Assembly (NCBI GenBank): GCA_963698085.1
Contig: OY969122.1
Span: 620,001-684,000 of the forward strand
Source: VRUE01 sp963698085
GTDB lineage: Bacteria > Actinomycetota > Thermoleophilia > Solirubrobacterales > 70-9
Direction of reading: 5' to 3'
DNA length: 64,000 nucleotides
Shown here in pieces: positions 49,562 through 58,126 of this stretch; within the stretch, counting starts at the first letter, position 1; each line of letters begins with the position of its first letter. The notes under the pieces were generated by a model, which saw only the letters and a list, made by a program, of their open reading frames with translations, did no database searches and was not told the origin of the DNA. A program made the translations under genes and the position numbers.

Positions 49562-51859
49562 ATGCCGCCCGGGAAAACGGCCCCTCGCCTGGCGGGGGCG
49601 TGCTCGATCGCCGCCCTCGTGCTGCTCTGTGCCTTCGCACCCACGCCAGCCACGGCCGCCAAGAACCGCGCCGGCGCAAGCAGCCTCTCCCATCGCCTTG
49701 CATCTGCGATCGCCCCAGGCAACAACGCCTACGTCCCAGGCGAGGCGATCGTCCGATTTGCGCGCGGCACCTCGGCAAAGACTCGTCAGAAGGCGCGAAA
49801 TGCTGCCGACGTCGAGTTCGAGGACACGTTGGGCCTTCCCCGGGCGCAGGTGGTCGACGTCGACGGACCCGTCAAGGCCGCGATCCGTCGCCTCGAGAGC
49901 CAGCCCGGCGTGGCGTACGCGCAGCCGAACTACCGCTACGAAGCTCTCGCCCTCAGCGAAGACACCTTCTCCGAAGAGCTCTGGGGGCTCGACGATCCGG
50001 CGATGGAAAACCCCGGTGTGAGCGTCGCCGGCGCGTGGAAAAACAACCGCGGCGGCGGGCAGGTGATCGCGGTCCTCGACACCGGCGTCGACCTCACCCA
50101 CCCAGATCTGGTCGACAACCTTTGGGAAAACCCCAGCCCGGACCCGATCGAGGAAGACCTGCACGGCTTCGACTTCGTCGACGATGACGGTGACCCCGAC
50201 GACTACAACTTCCACGGCACGCACGTGGCCGGCACGGCGGCCGCGATCGCCGACAACAGCCTTGGCATTGCCGGCGTCGCCCCCGAGGCGCAGATCATGG
50301 CCGTGCGGGTGCTCGACGGCGACGGCAGCGGCTCGACTGCCGGCATCACGGCGGGAATTGTCTACGCCGCCGACCGCGGAGCGGACGTGATCAACATGAG
50401 CCTCGGCGGCCCAGCGGGGTCGGGGGACGAGGCGATGGAAGACGCGATCGCAGCGGCCGGCACCGAAGAGAACGTCGTTGTTGTTGCGGCTGCTGGGAAC
50501 GACGGCGCGAATATGGAGACTGAACCGGAGTCCCCCTGCGTGCTGCCTCAGGCGAACTTGATCTGCGTGGCCGCCCTGAATCAGAAAAGCGGCACGCTCG
50601 CGGGCTTCTCCAACTACGGGGCGAAATCGGTCGACCTGGCGGCGCCCGGTACCAACATCCTCAGCAGCAAGCCGGGCTATGGGCCAGCACTGTTCAGCGA
50701 CGACTTCAGCTCGGGGCTGGGTCTGTGGACGAAAAAAGTTTTCGACGGCGGAATCGAATGGGGAACCAGCTCGGCGGCGGCCAGCCCGCCTCTGTCCGCC
50801 ACCGACAGCCCCGGTGGAGACTACGGCGTAGCGCCGGATTTCTCGAAAACGGCTGAGTCCCAGCTACTCACCGAAGCGGCGATCGACCTGAGCGCCGAGC
50901 GCGGTTGCCGGATGCATTTCAACACGAAATACGAGATCGAGCCCTTCTTCGACCTCTTCGCGGCGGGCGCCATATCGGAGTCCCCGCTCTTCGACGTCGC
51001 AGAATTCGACGGCACGTCGCCCGGATATCCAACCAGCTTCATCGGCGAGGGGGCCTCGGTCTCCGGGCTCGATGGCCGCACCGACATCCACCCGATCTTC
51101 GCCGTCCTCTCTGACTTCGAAGTGGAGCTCGACGGAGCTTATGTCGACGACGTCCACCTCTTCTGCCGCGACGAGACCTACGATGACGCCGTCGCCACCG
51201 CGAACAACTACGACCTGCCGGAATCGAGCAGCTACGTCCGCTTCCAGGGCACCTCGATGGCGACGCCGCACGTCGCCGGCGTTGTTGCGCTGGTGCGCAC
51301 CGCCGCACCCGCGCTCGACGCCGTCGAAGTCGTACAGGCCGTGCTCGACGGAGCATCGGCAATTCCATCGTTCGCCGAAGGCAGGCGCACCGTGACCGAA
51401 GGGATCGCCGACGCATGCAAGGCGATCGCGCTGGCAACGGGCGGCGATGTCGAGGCGGAATGCCCGGCGAGCAGCGACCCTATCCCGCAGTCGTCCGATG
51501 GTGTAGGGGGCGGTTCGACCGGGACTCCGGTGCAACCGACGGGCCCGAATCCACTGCCACCACCCGAAGAACCCGGGCCGCCCCCAAAAGCGCCGAGCAC
51601 CGTCTTCCGCCAGCGGCCAGCCAAGATCCTGCGCACCGACGAAGAGACCGCGAAAGCGGTGTTCCGGTTCGACTCGAACGAGTCCGGCGTCATCTTCCTC
51701 TGCAAGATCGACCGCGCGCCTTACCGCCGCTGCGGCAAGCGGCTGGTGCGGCGCTTCGGCCTCGGTCCTCACGTGCTGCGAGTCAAGGCCCGCGACGCGG
51801 ACGGCAACGCTGACCGCACGCCGGCGGTCTACCGCTTCCGCGTTGAGCGGGTCAAATAG
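49562..51859 (+). CDS. Exported subtilisin-family serine protease with inserted domain
   Basis: A 765-residue protein from ATG 49562 (GTG 49559 is adjacent). Signal peptide to about residue 36; I9-like propeptide (YVPGEAIVRFARGTSAKTR...GVAYAQPNYRY, about 57-125); peptidase S8 domain with Asp173 (VLDTGVD), His221 (HGTHVAG), oxyanion AAAGNDGAN near 315, and Ser565 (GTSMATPHVAG). His-Ser spacing is about 344 residues, roughly 180 more than in simple subtilases. A domain at about 375-550 (LFSDDFSSGLGLWTKK to VDDVHLFCRDETYD) is inserted before the serine. A Pro-rich linker and a C-terminal beta-domain (FRFDSNESGVIFLCKIDRAPYRRCG...LRVKARDADGNADRTPAVY) follow. Secreted proteolysis with substrate-binding accessory domains is likely. 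Confidence 0.93.
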   Translation: MPPGKTAPRLAGACSIAALVLLCAFAPTPATAAKNRAGASSLSHRLASAIAPGNNAYVPGEAIVRFARGTSAKTRQKARNAADVEFEDTLGLPRAQVVDVDGPVKAAIRRLESQPGVAYAQPNYRYEALALSEDTFSEELWGLDDPAMENPGVSVAGAWKNNRGGGQVIAVLDTGVDLTHPDLVDNLWENPSPDPIEEDLHGFDFVDDDGDPDDYNFHGTHVAGTAAAIADNSLGIAGVAPEAQIMAVRVLDGDGSGSTAGITAGIVYAADRGADVINMSLGGPAGSGDEAMEDAIAAAGTEENVVVVAAAGNDGANMETEPESPCVLPQANLICVAALNQKSGTLAGFSNYGAKSVDLAAPGTNILSSKPGYGPALFSDDFSSGLGLWTKKVFDGGIEWGTSSAAASPPLSATDSPGGDYGVAPDFSKTAESQLLTEAAIDLSAERGCRMHFNTKYEIEPFFDLFAAGAISESPLFDVAEFDGTSPGYPTSFIGEGASVSGLDGRTDIHPIFAVLSDFEVELDGAYVDDVHLFCRDETYDDAVATANNYDLPESSSYVRFQGTSMATPHVAGVVALVRTAAPALDAVEVVQAVLDGASAIPSFAEGRRTVTEGIADACKAIALATGGDVEAECPASSDPIPQSSDGVGGGSTGTPVQPTGPNPLPPPEEPGPPPKAPSTVFRQRPAKILRTDEETAKAVFRFDSNESGVIFLCKIDRAPYRRCGKRLVRRFGLGPHVLRVKARDADGNADRTPAVYRFRVERVK

Positions 51860-51994
51860 CCGGGCCTACGCGTCTGCCACGTAGTCGTGTTACTCATTCT
51901 TAGTACTTAATACTTACGTTGCTATTCAGCTTTGCAGGGAAGAGAATGGCGCCGCTGTGCCAGTCCCTCAGCCCATCCATTCTCGGAGGAGTCA

Positions 51995-52363
51995 ATGAAC
52001 ATCCCAGATGCATCGATCAATCCCGTCGACGCGACTTTTGTCCTGGCGGTACTTGTATTGGCTGCCGGTGTCGTTCTGTCGGCCATGGCCCTCAAGGCCC
52101 CAACCACCAACGAGAAAGGCAGCCAGCAGGTCTTTGCGGCGGTAGGGGTCCTGTTCGGGCTCTTGGCCGCCGGCGGCATCGGCACCCTGTTCGCCCAGCA
52201 GAACGCTGAGACGGCCGAAAAGGCTGCGGTCACGGCGGGCGAAGAAGCCGCGACTCAGGTTTCCGAACAAGTGCCGGGCCAAGTGGAAGAAGCCCTCGAA
52301 GCTTCACCCGCGGGCGGCTCGGGGAACAAATCCGGCGGCAGTGGCACGGGTAAAACCCCCTAA
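51995..52363 (+). CDS. Small membrane protein of unknown function
   Basis: A 122-residue protein from ATG 51995, GGAGGAG 6 nt upstream. Two membrane helices (FVLAVLVLAAGVVLSAMAL and VFAAVGVLFGLLAAGGIGTLF), then a soluble tail that is Glu/Ala-rich and ends in Gly/Ser repeats (GGSGNKSGGSGTGKTP). No family recognised. It follows the protease gene by 135 bp that contain an AT-rich stretch (about 51890-51930), a likely promoter zone. Confidence 0.72.
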   Translation: MNIPDASINPVDATFVLAVLVLAAGVVLSAMALKAPTTNEKGSQQVFAAVGVLFGLLAAGGIGTLFAQQNAETAEKAAVTAGEEAATQVSEQVPGQVEEALEASPAGGSGNKSGGSGTGKTP

Positions 52364-52370
52364 ATGACGT

Positions 52371-53060
52371 CTAGGGCGACGCTGCCGATGCCTGCCGTCG
52401 CATGATCCAATGACCGGCCAGCAGGAGCACCAGCAGCACGGCGGCGCTGCCCCAGACCAGCGGGTCGGTGAGGCTTAGGCCCTCGAGGCGGGTGCCGAAG
52501 TAGACCGAGAGCGCCGTGATCGGCAGATAGCCGACCAAGGTCGTCCAGACGAAGCGCCAGACCGGGACGCGGGCGGCGCCCGCCGCGTAGGAGACGAGGC
52601 TGAAGGGGACGATCGGGATCAGCCGGATCGCGAGTAGCAGGGTGGCGCCGCCACGCTCGATCGCGGCCTCGGTCCGCTCAAAGCGCTCGACTCCAAACCA
52701 GCGGTCAAGCAGGGGCCGCGCCACTGAACGGCCGATGGCGAAGCAGAGCAGGCCCGAGAGCAACCAGCCGAGCATCATCAGCGCCAGCGCCGGGAAAAAG
52801 CCGTAGACAAAGCCGGCGGCGGCGTCCACTATCTCCGCCGGGTAGAAGACGACCGCGTGGATCAGGGCCAAGGCGAGGATCAACAGCGGGCCCACCAGCC
52901 CGAGATCCTCGATCCGGCTCCGCACTTCGGCCGTGTCGCCCCGAACCGCCGCCTCGAAGGCGTCGCGCAGCTCCGGAATCGCGAGCACCATTGCCGCCAT
53001 TAGGGCGATGCCGCCGAGCGTGACCGCAATGGCGAGGAGCGAGGGTTTCGGCGACTCCAT
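52371..53060 (-). CDS. TVP38/TMEM64 (DedA-like) membrane protein
   Basis: A 229-residue protein with about five membrane segments. Family core is present: HAVVFYPAEIVDAAAGFVYGFFPAL, WLLSGLLCFAIGRSVARP, ERGGATLLLAIRLIPIVPFSLVSYAAGAARVPVWRFVWTTLVGYLP. Related to SNARE-associated/VTT-domain lipid scramblases; function in bacteria is envelope homeostasis or undecaprenyl-phosphate handling in some members. Its ATG overlaps the recD2 stop (TGATG), so the two are coupled. Confidence 0.88.
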   Translation of the reverse strand: MESPKPSLLAIAVTLGGIALMAAMVLAIPELRDAFEAAVRGDTAEVRSRIEDLGLVGPLLILALALIHAVVFYPAEIVDAAAGFVYGFFPALALMMLGWLLSGLLCFAIGRSVARPLLDRWFGVERFERTEAAIERGGATLLLAIRLIPIVPFSLVSYAAGAARVPVWRFVWTTLVGYLPITALSVYFGTRLEGLSLTDPLVWGSAAVLLVLLLAGHWIMRRQASAASP

Positions 53061-55201
53061 CAGCCGCGCAGGCGCTCGGCGAGGGCCGAGTGGCGAGTGC
53101 CGCTGTCGTCGCGGCGGATCGCCATCTCCAGGGCGGCGGGGTCGCCGATCAGGACGCAGCTGCTGCGGGCGCGGGTGATCGCCGTGTAGAGGAGGGGGCG
53201 GGTGAGCATGCGGGCGTGGGAGCGGTGGCAGACGCCGACCACGACAGGCACCTCGCAGCCCTGCGCCTTGTGCACCGAGATCGCGTAGGCGAGGCGCAGG
53301 GTCGCCGTCTCGCCGTAGGGGATCACCAGCGAGCCACCCTCGTCGGTATCAACGACGATCGACTCTTCCTCGGGGTCATCGGCGCGCAGGAAGACGATCG
53401 AGCCGTTCATCAACCCCAGCTCGTGTGAGTTGCGGGTCTGTATCAGCCGGTCGCCGATGCGGAAGCGCTCGCTGATCGCTGCCCGCCCATCCGGGTTGAG
53501 CCGCGCCTGCAGGCGCTCGTTCAGGGCGTCGATCCCGACCGCCCCCTTGTACATCGGCGCCAGCACCTGCACCTCGCGGATCGGGTCGACGCCGAAGCTG
53601 CCCGGCGCCCGCTCGGCGACCACCTCGACCACGGTCTCGAGCGCCCGCTCCGGACTGGGTCGATCGATGAAGAAAAAGTCGCGGTTCTGGTCCGCCTCCG
53701 GCTCCAGGTGCGGGCGCCGGCCCTGGTTGATCTCGTGGGCGGCGGTGGTGATCATCGAGCGCGCCGCCTGGCGGAAGATCTGGGTGAGGCGAACAACCGG
53801 CGCGATCCCAGAGGCGATCAGGTCCTCGAACGGCTTGCCGGCGCCGATCGGCGGCAGCTGATCGGCATCGCCGACGAAGACCACGTGGGTCGACTCGGCG
53901 AGCCCGCCGAGCAGCACCTCGATCAGCCGCAGGTTGAGCATCGAGGACTCATCGACGATGACCAGGCCCGCCGGCAGCGGCCGGCCGGCCCTGTAGGCGG
54001 GCTCGCGGCCGGGCATCCACTCGAGCAGGCGGTGGATCGTCTGCGCCTCGTGGCCGGTCGCTTCCTCGAGTCGGCGGGCGGCGCGGCCGGTCGGCGCGCA
54101 GAGCGCGATCGAGACGTCGGCACGCCGGGCCTCGGCGACGATCGCCTTCGTGCAGGCGGTCTTGCCGACGCCGGGGCCGCCGGTCAGCACCGAGATCCGC
54201 GCCGCAAACGCGCCCCGCACCGCCGCCCACTGCTCGTCGGTGAGCTTGGCCTCGTCCTCGACGTCCTGCGGGGGGGAGTCGCCCGGGTCGTGGTCGAGAT
54301 GGGGCTCGGCGGCGGCTCTGGCCGCCAACGTCTCGGCAACGGCGAGCTCGCTGGCGTGGGTCGGCTCACGGTAGGCCCTGCCTTCGTCGAGCAGCAGCCC
54401 CCGCGCCCGCCCGGGTACATCGGGATCAGGCTGCAGGCCGATTAGCTTCGCCGTGCGCCGGTTCAGCTCATCCAGCGGCAGAAAGGTGTTGCCCTGCTGC
54501 TCGGCCTCCGAGAGGGCGAAGACCGCGGCCGCCTGGGCGCGACGATCGGACTCGGGCGGCACGTCGGCGGCGAGGGCGATCTTGTCGGCGCGGGCAAAGC
54601 CGACCCCGGCGACCTCGGTCAGCCGGTAGGGGTCCTCGTGCAGGACCACCATCGAGCGCTCGCCGAAGCGGGCGTGGATCGGCGCCGCCAGATGCGCCAG
54701 CCCGTGCGGTGCCAGCTGCACGTGCAGGTCGCGGATCGCCCGCGAAGCGTGCCAGGACTCGGTCGCCGCCGCTGCCTGCGCGGCGCTGACTCCCCGCAGC
54801 GCGCCGAAGACGCCGGCGGGGTCGGCGGCGATCGCTCCCAGCACCTCCTCGCCGTGCTCGTCGACCAGCCGCTCGGCACGGGCGGGGCCGATATGGCGGA
54901 GGCTGGTCAGGTAGGCGATCTGGCCCTCGCGGTCAGCCGGGTCGAGCGGCAGCGCCCCGCGCGCCACGAGCTGCCGGCCGTAGCGCGAGTGGGTCTGCCA
55001 GTTGCCGCTCACTTCGGCCCGCTCGCCGGCGCTCAGGTGGGCGACCGGACCGACCAGGGCAAAGCCTTCGCCAGAGTCGGCGTCCTGCACCTCCAGCACC
55101 GCGTAGCCATCGTCCTCGGCGCTGAAGATGACCCCCAGCACCTCGACCGTGCCGCTGAACGCCGCCGCGTCGGCATCAAAGAGGGTCGCGGCTGCGTCCA
55201 T
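53060..55201 (-). CDS. recD2: RecD2-type DNA helicase
   Basis: About 713 residues from ATG 55201 (MDAAATLFDADAAAF); the longer frame to 55405 would overlap the divergent transporter. N-terminal OB-like domain (VEVLGVIFSAEDDGYAVLEV), helix-hairpin-helix region (SLRHIGPARAERLVDEHG), Walker A LTGGPGVGKTACTKAI, LCAPTGRAARRLEEATG, Walker B IVDESSMLNLRL, GDADQLPPIGAGKPFEDL, LTQIFRQAARS, and C-terminal AYAISVHKAQGCEVPVVV and YTAITRARSSCVLIG. A RecBC-independent SF1B 5'-3' helicase for repair. Confidence 0.92.
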   Translation of the reverse strand: MDAAATLFDADAAAFSGTVEVLGVIFSAEDDGYAVLEVQDADSGEGFALVGPVAHLSAGERAEVSGNWQTHSRYGRQLVARGALPLDPADREGQIAYLTSLRHIGPARAERLVDEHGEEVLGAIAADPAGVFGALRGVSAAQAAAATESWHASRAIRDLHVQLAPHGLAHLAAPIHARFGERSMVVLHEDPYRLTEVAGVGFARADKIALAADVPPESDRRAQAAAVFALSEAEQQGNTFLPLDELNRRTAKLIGLQPDPDVPGRARGLLLDEGRAYREPTHASELAVAETLAARAAAEPHLDHDPGDSPPQDVEDEAKLTDEQWAAVRGAFAARISVLTGGPGVGKTACTKAIVAEARRADVSIALCAPTGRAARRLEEATGHEAQTIHRLLEWMPGREPAYRAGRPLPAGLVIVDESSMLNLRLIEVLLGGLAESTHVVFVGDADQLPPIGAGKPFEDLIASGIAPVVRLTQIFRQAARSMITTAAHEINQGRRPHLEPEADQNRDFFFIDRPSPERALETVVEVVAERAPGSFGVDPIREVQVLAPMYKGAVGIDALNERLQARLNPDGRAAISERFRIGDRLIQTRNSHELGLMNGSIVFLRADDPEEESIVVDTDEGGSLVIPYGETATLRLAYAISVHKAQGCEVPVVVGVCHRSHARMLTRPLLYTAITRARSSCVLIGDPAALEMAIRRDDSGTRHSALAERLRG

Positions 55202-55231
55202 TGCGTCGAGGCTAGCGGCCACAATGGCGGC

Positions 55232-55933
55232 ATGGGTGAAACGATCCTCTTCGCCGTCGTGGCGTCGAGCGCCTTGCCGCTCGGGGCACTGATCGCGATT
55301 TGGCGCCCGCCGCCCCGGCCCGTCACCGCGGCGCTGCTCGGCTTCGCCTCCGGCGCCCTGATCACCGCCGTCGCCTTCGAGCTCTTCGAGAAGGCATTCG
55401 AGCACGGCGGCGCCTGGCGCGCCGGGGTCTCCTTCTTCGCCGGTGCAACGGCCTTCATCGCGGTTGACAGCTGGCTGGAGCGGCGCCAGGCGCGCCAGCG
55501 CGAGCGCGGCGGCATCGTTGGCCTCGCCCTGCTCGCCGGTGTGACCCTCGACGGAGTGCCCGAGAACCTGGCGATGGGCGTGGCCCTGCTCGAGGGCAGC
55601 GCCGTGACGCTGTTGGTGGCGATCTTCGCCTCGAACCTGCCGGAGGCGATCGTCGGCGCCGAGAAGATGCGTAGCGAACGCAGCGCCGGCGAGGTGGTGG
55701 CGATCTGGACCGCGACCGCGGTGCTGCTGGCGCTCGCCGTCGTCGTCGGCTACGTCGCCCTGGAGGGCGTCAGCCCGGACGGTCTCTCTTGGGCGCTCGG
55801 GTTCGCCGCCGGCGCCGTCCTCGCCTCGCTCGCCGACACTCTGATGCCCGAGGCCTACGGCGAGGGAGGCCCGCCGGTCGCCTATGCGACGGCCCTCGGC
55901 TTCCTCGCCTCGTTCCTGATCTCAGCCGCCTGA
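55232..55933 (+). CDS. ZIP-family metal transporter with altered site
   Basis: A 233-residue protein from ATG 55232 with about eight membrane segments; the preceding frame belongs to the antisense of recD2. Family form is seen in ALLGFASGALITAVAFELFEKAF, GLALLAGVTLDGVPENLAMGVALLEG and FASNLPEAIVGAEKMR. The canonical H-N-x-P-E-G metal motif of helix 4 reads D-G-V-P-E-N here, while NLPEAIVG is kept in the next helix. Metal specificity is therefore uncertain. Divergent from recD2, 30 bp apart. Confidence 0.85.
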   Translation: MGETILFAVVASSALPLGALIAIWRPPPRPVTAALLGFASGALITAVAFELFEKAFEHGGAWRAGVSFFAGATAFIAVDSWLERRQARQRERGGIVGLALLAGVTLDGVPENLAMGVALLEGSAVTLLVAIFASNLPEAIVGAEKMRSERSAGEVVAIWTATAVLLALAVVVGYVALEGVSPDGLSWALGFAAGAVLASLADTLMPEAYGEGGPPVAYATALGFLASFLISAA

Positions 55934-55961
55934 GCCATGTGGCGCGCGGCGGCGGATACTT

Positions 55962-55978
55962 ACTTTGAAGTCCAAAGT
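55962..55978. promoter_or_regulatory. 17-bp palindrome upstream of cupin gene
   Basis: ACTTTGAAGTCCAAAGT, with arms ACTTTG/CAAAGT, a form typical of MarR- or HxlR-type operators. It lies 57 bp before the cupin ATG. Confidence 0.5.
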
Positions 55979-56034
55979 GCGAAGATACCGGCCGATCCAG
56001 CCCAACCGGGGCCGGGCAACTGGGAGGAGCGGCG

Positions 56035-56427
56035 ATGAGCACCCACGCGGTGAAGAGAATCGACGAGATGGAGGCCATCTATCTGGGCTCCTTCAAGCGC
56101 GCCCGGGCGGAGCTTGGAGTCGAGTCGTTCGGCATGCAGATCATCGATCTGCCGCCGGATTACGAGAACTACCCCGAGCACGACCACGCCGAAGACGGCC
56201 AGGAGGAGGTCTTCATGGCGCTGCGCGGCCGCGGCGAGATCGAGATCGACGGCGAGCGCTTCCCACTCGACACCGACCACGTCGCCCGCGTCGCCGCCGG
56301 AACGAAGCGCAAGCTCTGGCCCGGACCCGATGGCGTTCGCGTCCTCGTCATCGGTGGCGTCCCCGGCGCGATCTACGAGGCCCCGGATGTATCCAAGCTG
56401 GGCGAGCCCGACCCGATGGCGCGCTGA
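56035..56427 (+). CDS. Cupin-domain protein
   Basis: A 130-residue single-domain cupin. Motif 1 (YPEHDHAEDGQEEVFMALRGRGEIEIDG) has the two His, Glu and the G-rich turn; motif 2 (HVARVAAGTKRKLWPG) lacks the usual His, which may alter metal binding. RBS GGAGG (56025-56029) precedes ATG 56035. Role unknown: sugar isomerase, dioxygenase-like or binding function all fit. Confidence 0.85.
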   Translation: MSTHAVKRIDEMEAIYLGSFKRARAELGVESFGMQIIDLPPDYENYPEHDHAEDGQEEVFMALRGRGEIEIDGERFPLDTDHVARVAAGTKRKLWPGPDGVRVLVIGGVPGAIYEAPDVSKLGEPDPMAR

Positions 56428-56439
56428 GGAACCGTCGGC

Positions 56440-57054
56440 TCAAGCCTCCTCAGCGCGCATCTGAGTGCCGCGCTGGTCCCAAAGGCCGATTAGCTCCTCG
56501 GGCAGCAGCTTGAACAGCGGCTCGTGTTCGTCGGTCTCGATCAACATTTCCATGTCGTACTCCCAGACAAGGATCTGCCGGTCGAGATCGACGAGCAAGC
56601 CGGCGTCGAGCTCCTCCTGCAGGAGGACGTAGTCGTCGCGCACCGCGATCACGTTGGCGATCTTGTCGGCGGCGAAGACCCGCTGCGCGTCGAGCCCAGT
56701 TGCGGCGACCCGGCCACGTAGCTCGCGCTTGCGCTCCTCGTAGTCGTCGATCTCGAAGTCTTCGCTCAGCGCGCAGACGATCAGCGCGACCCTCATCCCG
56801 AAACGCTCGCGCAACGGACCGAGGCCGAGCCCGGTGTACTCGAGCGTGTCGTGGAGCAGGCCGGCGGCGATCAACTCCGCGCCCATCCGGTGCTCGGCCA
56901 GCAGCTCGGCAACGGCCAGTGGGTGCTCGATGAAGGGAACCTCGTCGCCGATGTCGCGCACCGTCCCCTCGTGCAACTCCCGCGCCGTTGCGAGCGCCTG
57001 GCGAACCAGCTCTGAGCGCTCAGCTACCTCCTCGACCCTACAAGAGAGGGACAT
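56440..57054 (-). CDS. HD-domain hydrolase, SpoT/MESH1-like
   Basis: A 204-residue protein with an HD fold: VPFIEHPLAVAELLAEHRM, AAGLLHDTLEYTGLG (His-Asp pair), GMRVALIVCALSEDFEIDDYEERK, and VFAADKIANVIAVRDD (metal Asp). The order H...HD...D with ALSED and ADKIANV is that of small (p)ppGpp hydrolase-like proteins (MESH1/SAH type). It lacks a synthetase domain. A nucleotide-hydrolysing role is likely but the exact substrate is not shown. Confidence 0.82.
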   Translation of the reverse strand: MSLSCRVEEVAERSELVRQALATARELHEGTVRDIGDEVPFIEHPLAVAELLAEHRMGAELIAAGLLHDTLEYTGLGLGPLRERFGMRVALIVCALSEDFEIDDYEERKRELRGRVAATGLDAQRVFAADKIANVIAVRDDYVLLQEELDAGLLVDLDRQILVWEYDMEMLIETDEHEPLFKLLPEELIGLWDQRGTQMRAEEA

Positions 57055-57112
57055 CGCATCTCACCGTAGCGCACGCGGGGAGCCGCGGAAACCCCCTCGG
57101 TACTAGTCAGTC

Positions 57113-58114
57113 TCAGGCGGTGACGATGACGACCACGATGAAGGCGGCATAGAGCGCGAACCAGCCGATCACGGCAGGCAATCCGAAGCGCCCGCGACGG
57201 TGCAGCATCTCGTAAGCGAGGAAGCCACCGATCAGCCCGAGCACGACCGAGAGGGCCGCGTTGGTGCTCAGCGCCCAGTCGGTGAAGAGCAGACCGATGC
57301 CAAACGGCACGGTCGATTGGAAGACCATCGCTCCGGTGATGTTGCCGAGCGCAAGCGAATCCTTGCCCTCGCGCACCCAGAAGAAGCTGTTGACCTTCTC
57401 CGGCAGCTCGGTCGCCAGCGGGGCGAGGATCAGGGCGAGCACGACCGCCTCGACGCCGAGGCTCTCGGCGATGTGGAGCAGCTCCTCGACGAAGAGGTGG
57501 GCGCCGCCGACCATCGCCCCCAACCCGACCAGGAGCTGGATGATCGAGAGCACCAGGCTCGGGTTCATTTGGCGCTCCTCGCGCCGCTCGAAGAGCAGCG
57601 GGTTGAGCGTTCCGTGGTCCTGCACCTCGCCGCCCCGGCGCAGGGTGCGCCAGATGTAGAGCGGGTAGGCGAGCAGGACGAGGACCGCGAGCGGGTAGCG
57701 GAGGGCGTCCGGGGCGCCCCAGGCAACCGCCAGCGAGAGCCCGAAGAAGATCAGGAAGAAGATCAGGTCGCGCTCGAGCGTCGGCTTGTGGGCGTTCAGC
57801 TCCAGGCCCTGCTCGCGGCGCTCCCTGTAGAGATAGGCGAAGAGGCCGACCAGGCCCATCGCCAGGGTGCCGAGCAAGAAGGGAGCCCCGACGATCGCCC
57901 CGATCGCGACCTGGTCAGCTCCCTCCTTCGCCCCGATCAGGGCGACGATCGCGATCAGCGTCTCCGGCATCGCGGTGCCGACTGCGGCGAGGACGCTGCC
58001 AACCGCCCCCTCGCCAAGCTCGAGCCGGTGGCCGATCCACTCGACCGCGTTGGTGAAGAGCAGTGCTCCGGCGAGGATTACGGCGAAGCTGACGAACAGC
58101 AGTAGGACGTCCAC
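57113..58114 (-). CDS. Cation/calcium exchanger (CaCA family)
   Basis: A 333-residue antiporter with about ten membrane helices and two alpha-repeats: GSVLAAVGTAMPETLIAIVA (first) and LALILAPLATELPEKVNSFFWV (second, both with the family's P-E pair). The first repeat keeps the small-residue-rich GAIVGAPFLLG that follows. A cytoplasmic loop (HGTLNPLLFERREERQ) separates the halves. It exchanges Ca2+ or other cations for Na+ or H+. Adjacent lipoprotein gene lies 12 bp upstream on the same strand. Confidence 0.9.
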   Translation of the reverse strand: MDVLLLFVSFAVILAGALLFTNAVEWIGHRLELGEGAVGSVLAAVGTAMPETLIAIVALIGAKEGADQVAIGAIVGAPFLLGTLAMGLVGLFAYLYRERREQGLELNAHKPTLERDLIFFLIFFGLSLAVAWGAPDALRYPLAVLVLLAYPLYIWRTLRRGGEVQDHGTLNPLLFERREERQMNPSLVLSIIQLLVGLGAMVGGAHLFVEELLHIAESLGVEAVVLALILAPLATELPEKVNSFFWVREGKDSLALGNITGAMVFQSTVPFGIGLLFTDWALSTNAALSVVLGLIGGFLAYEMLHRRGRFGLPAVIGWFALYAAFIVVVIVTA

Positions 58115-58126
58115 GGGTGGCCGCGC

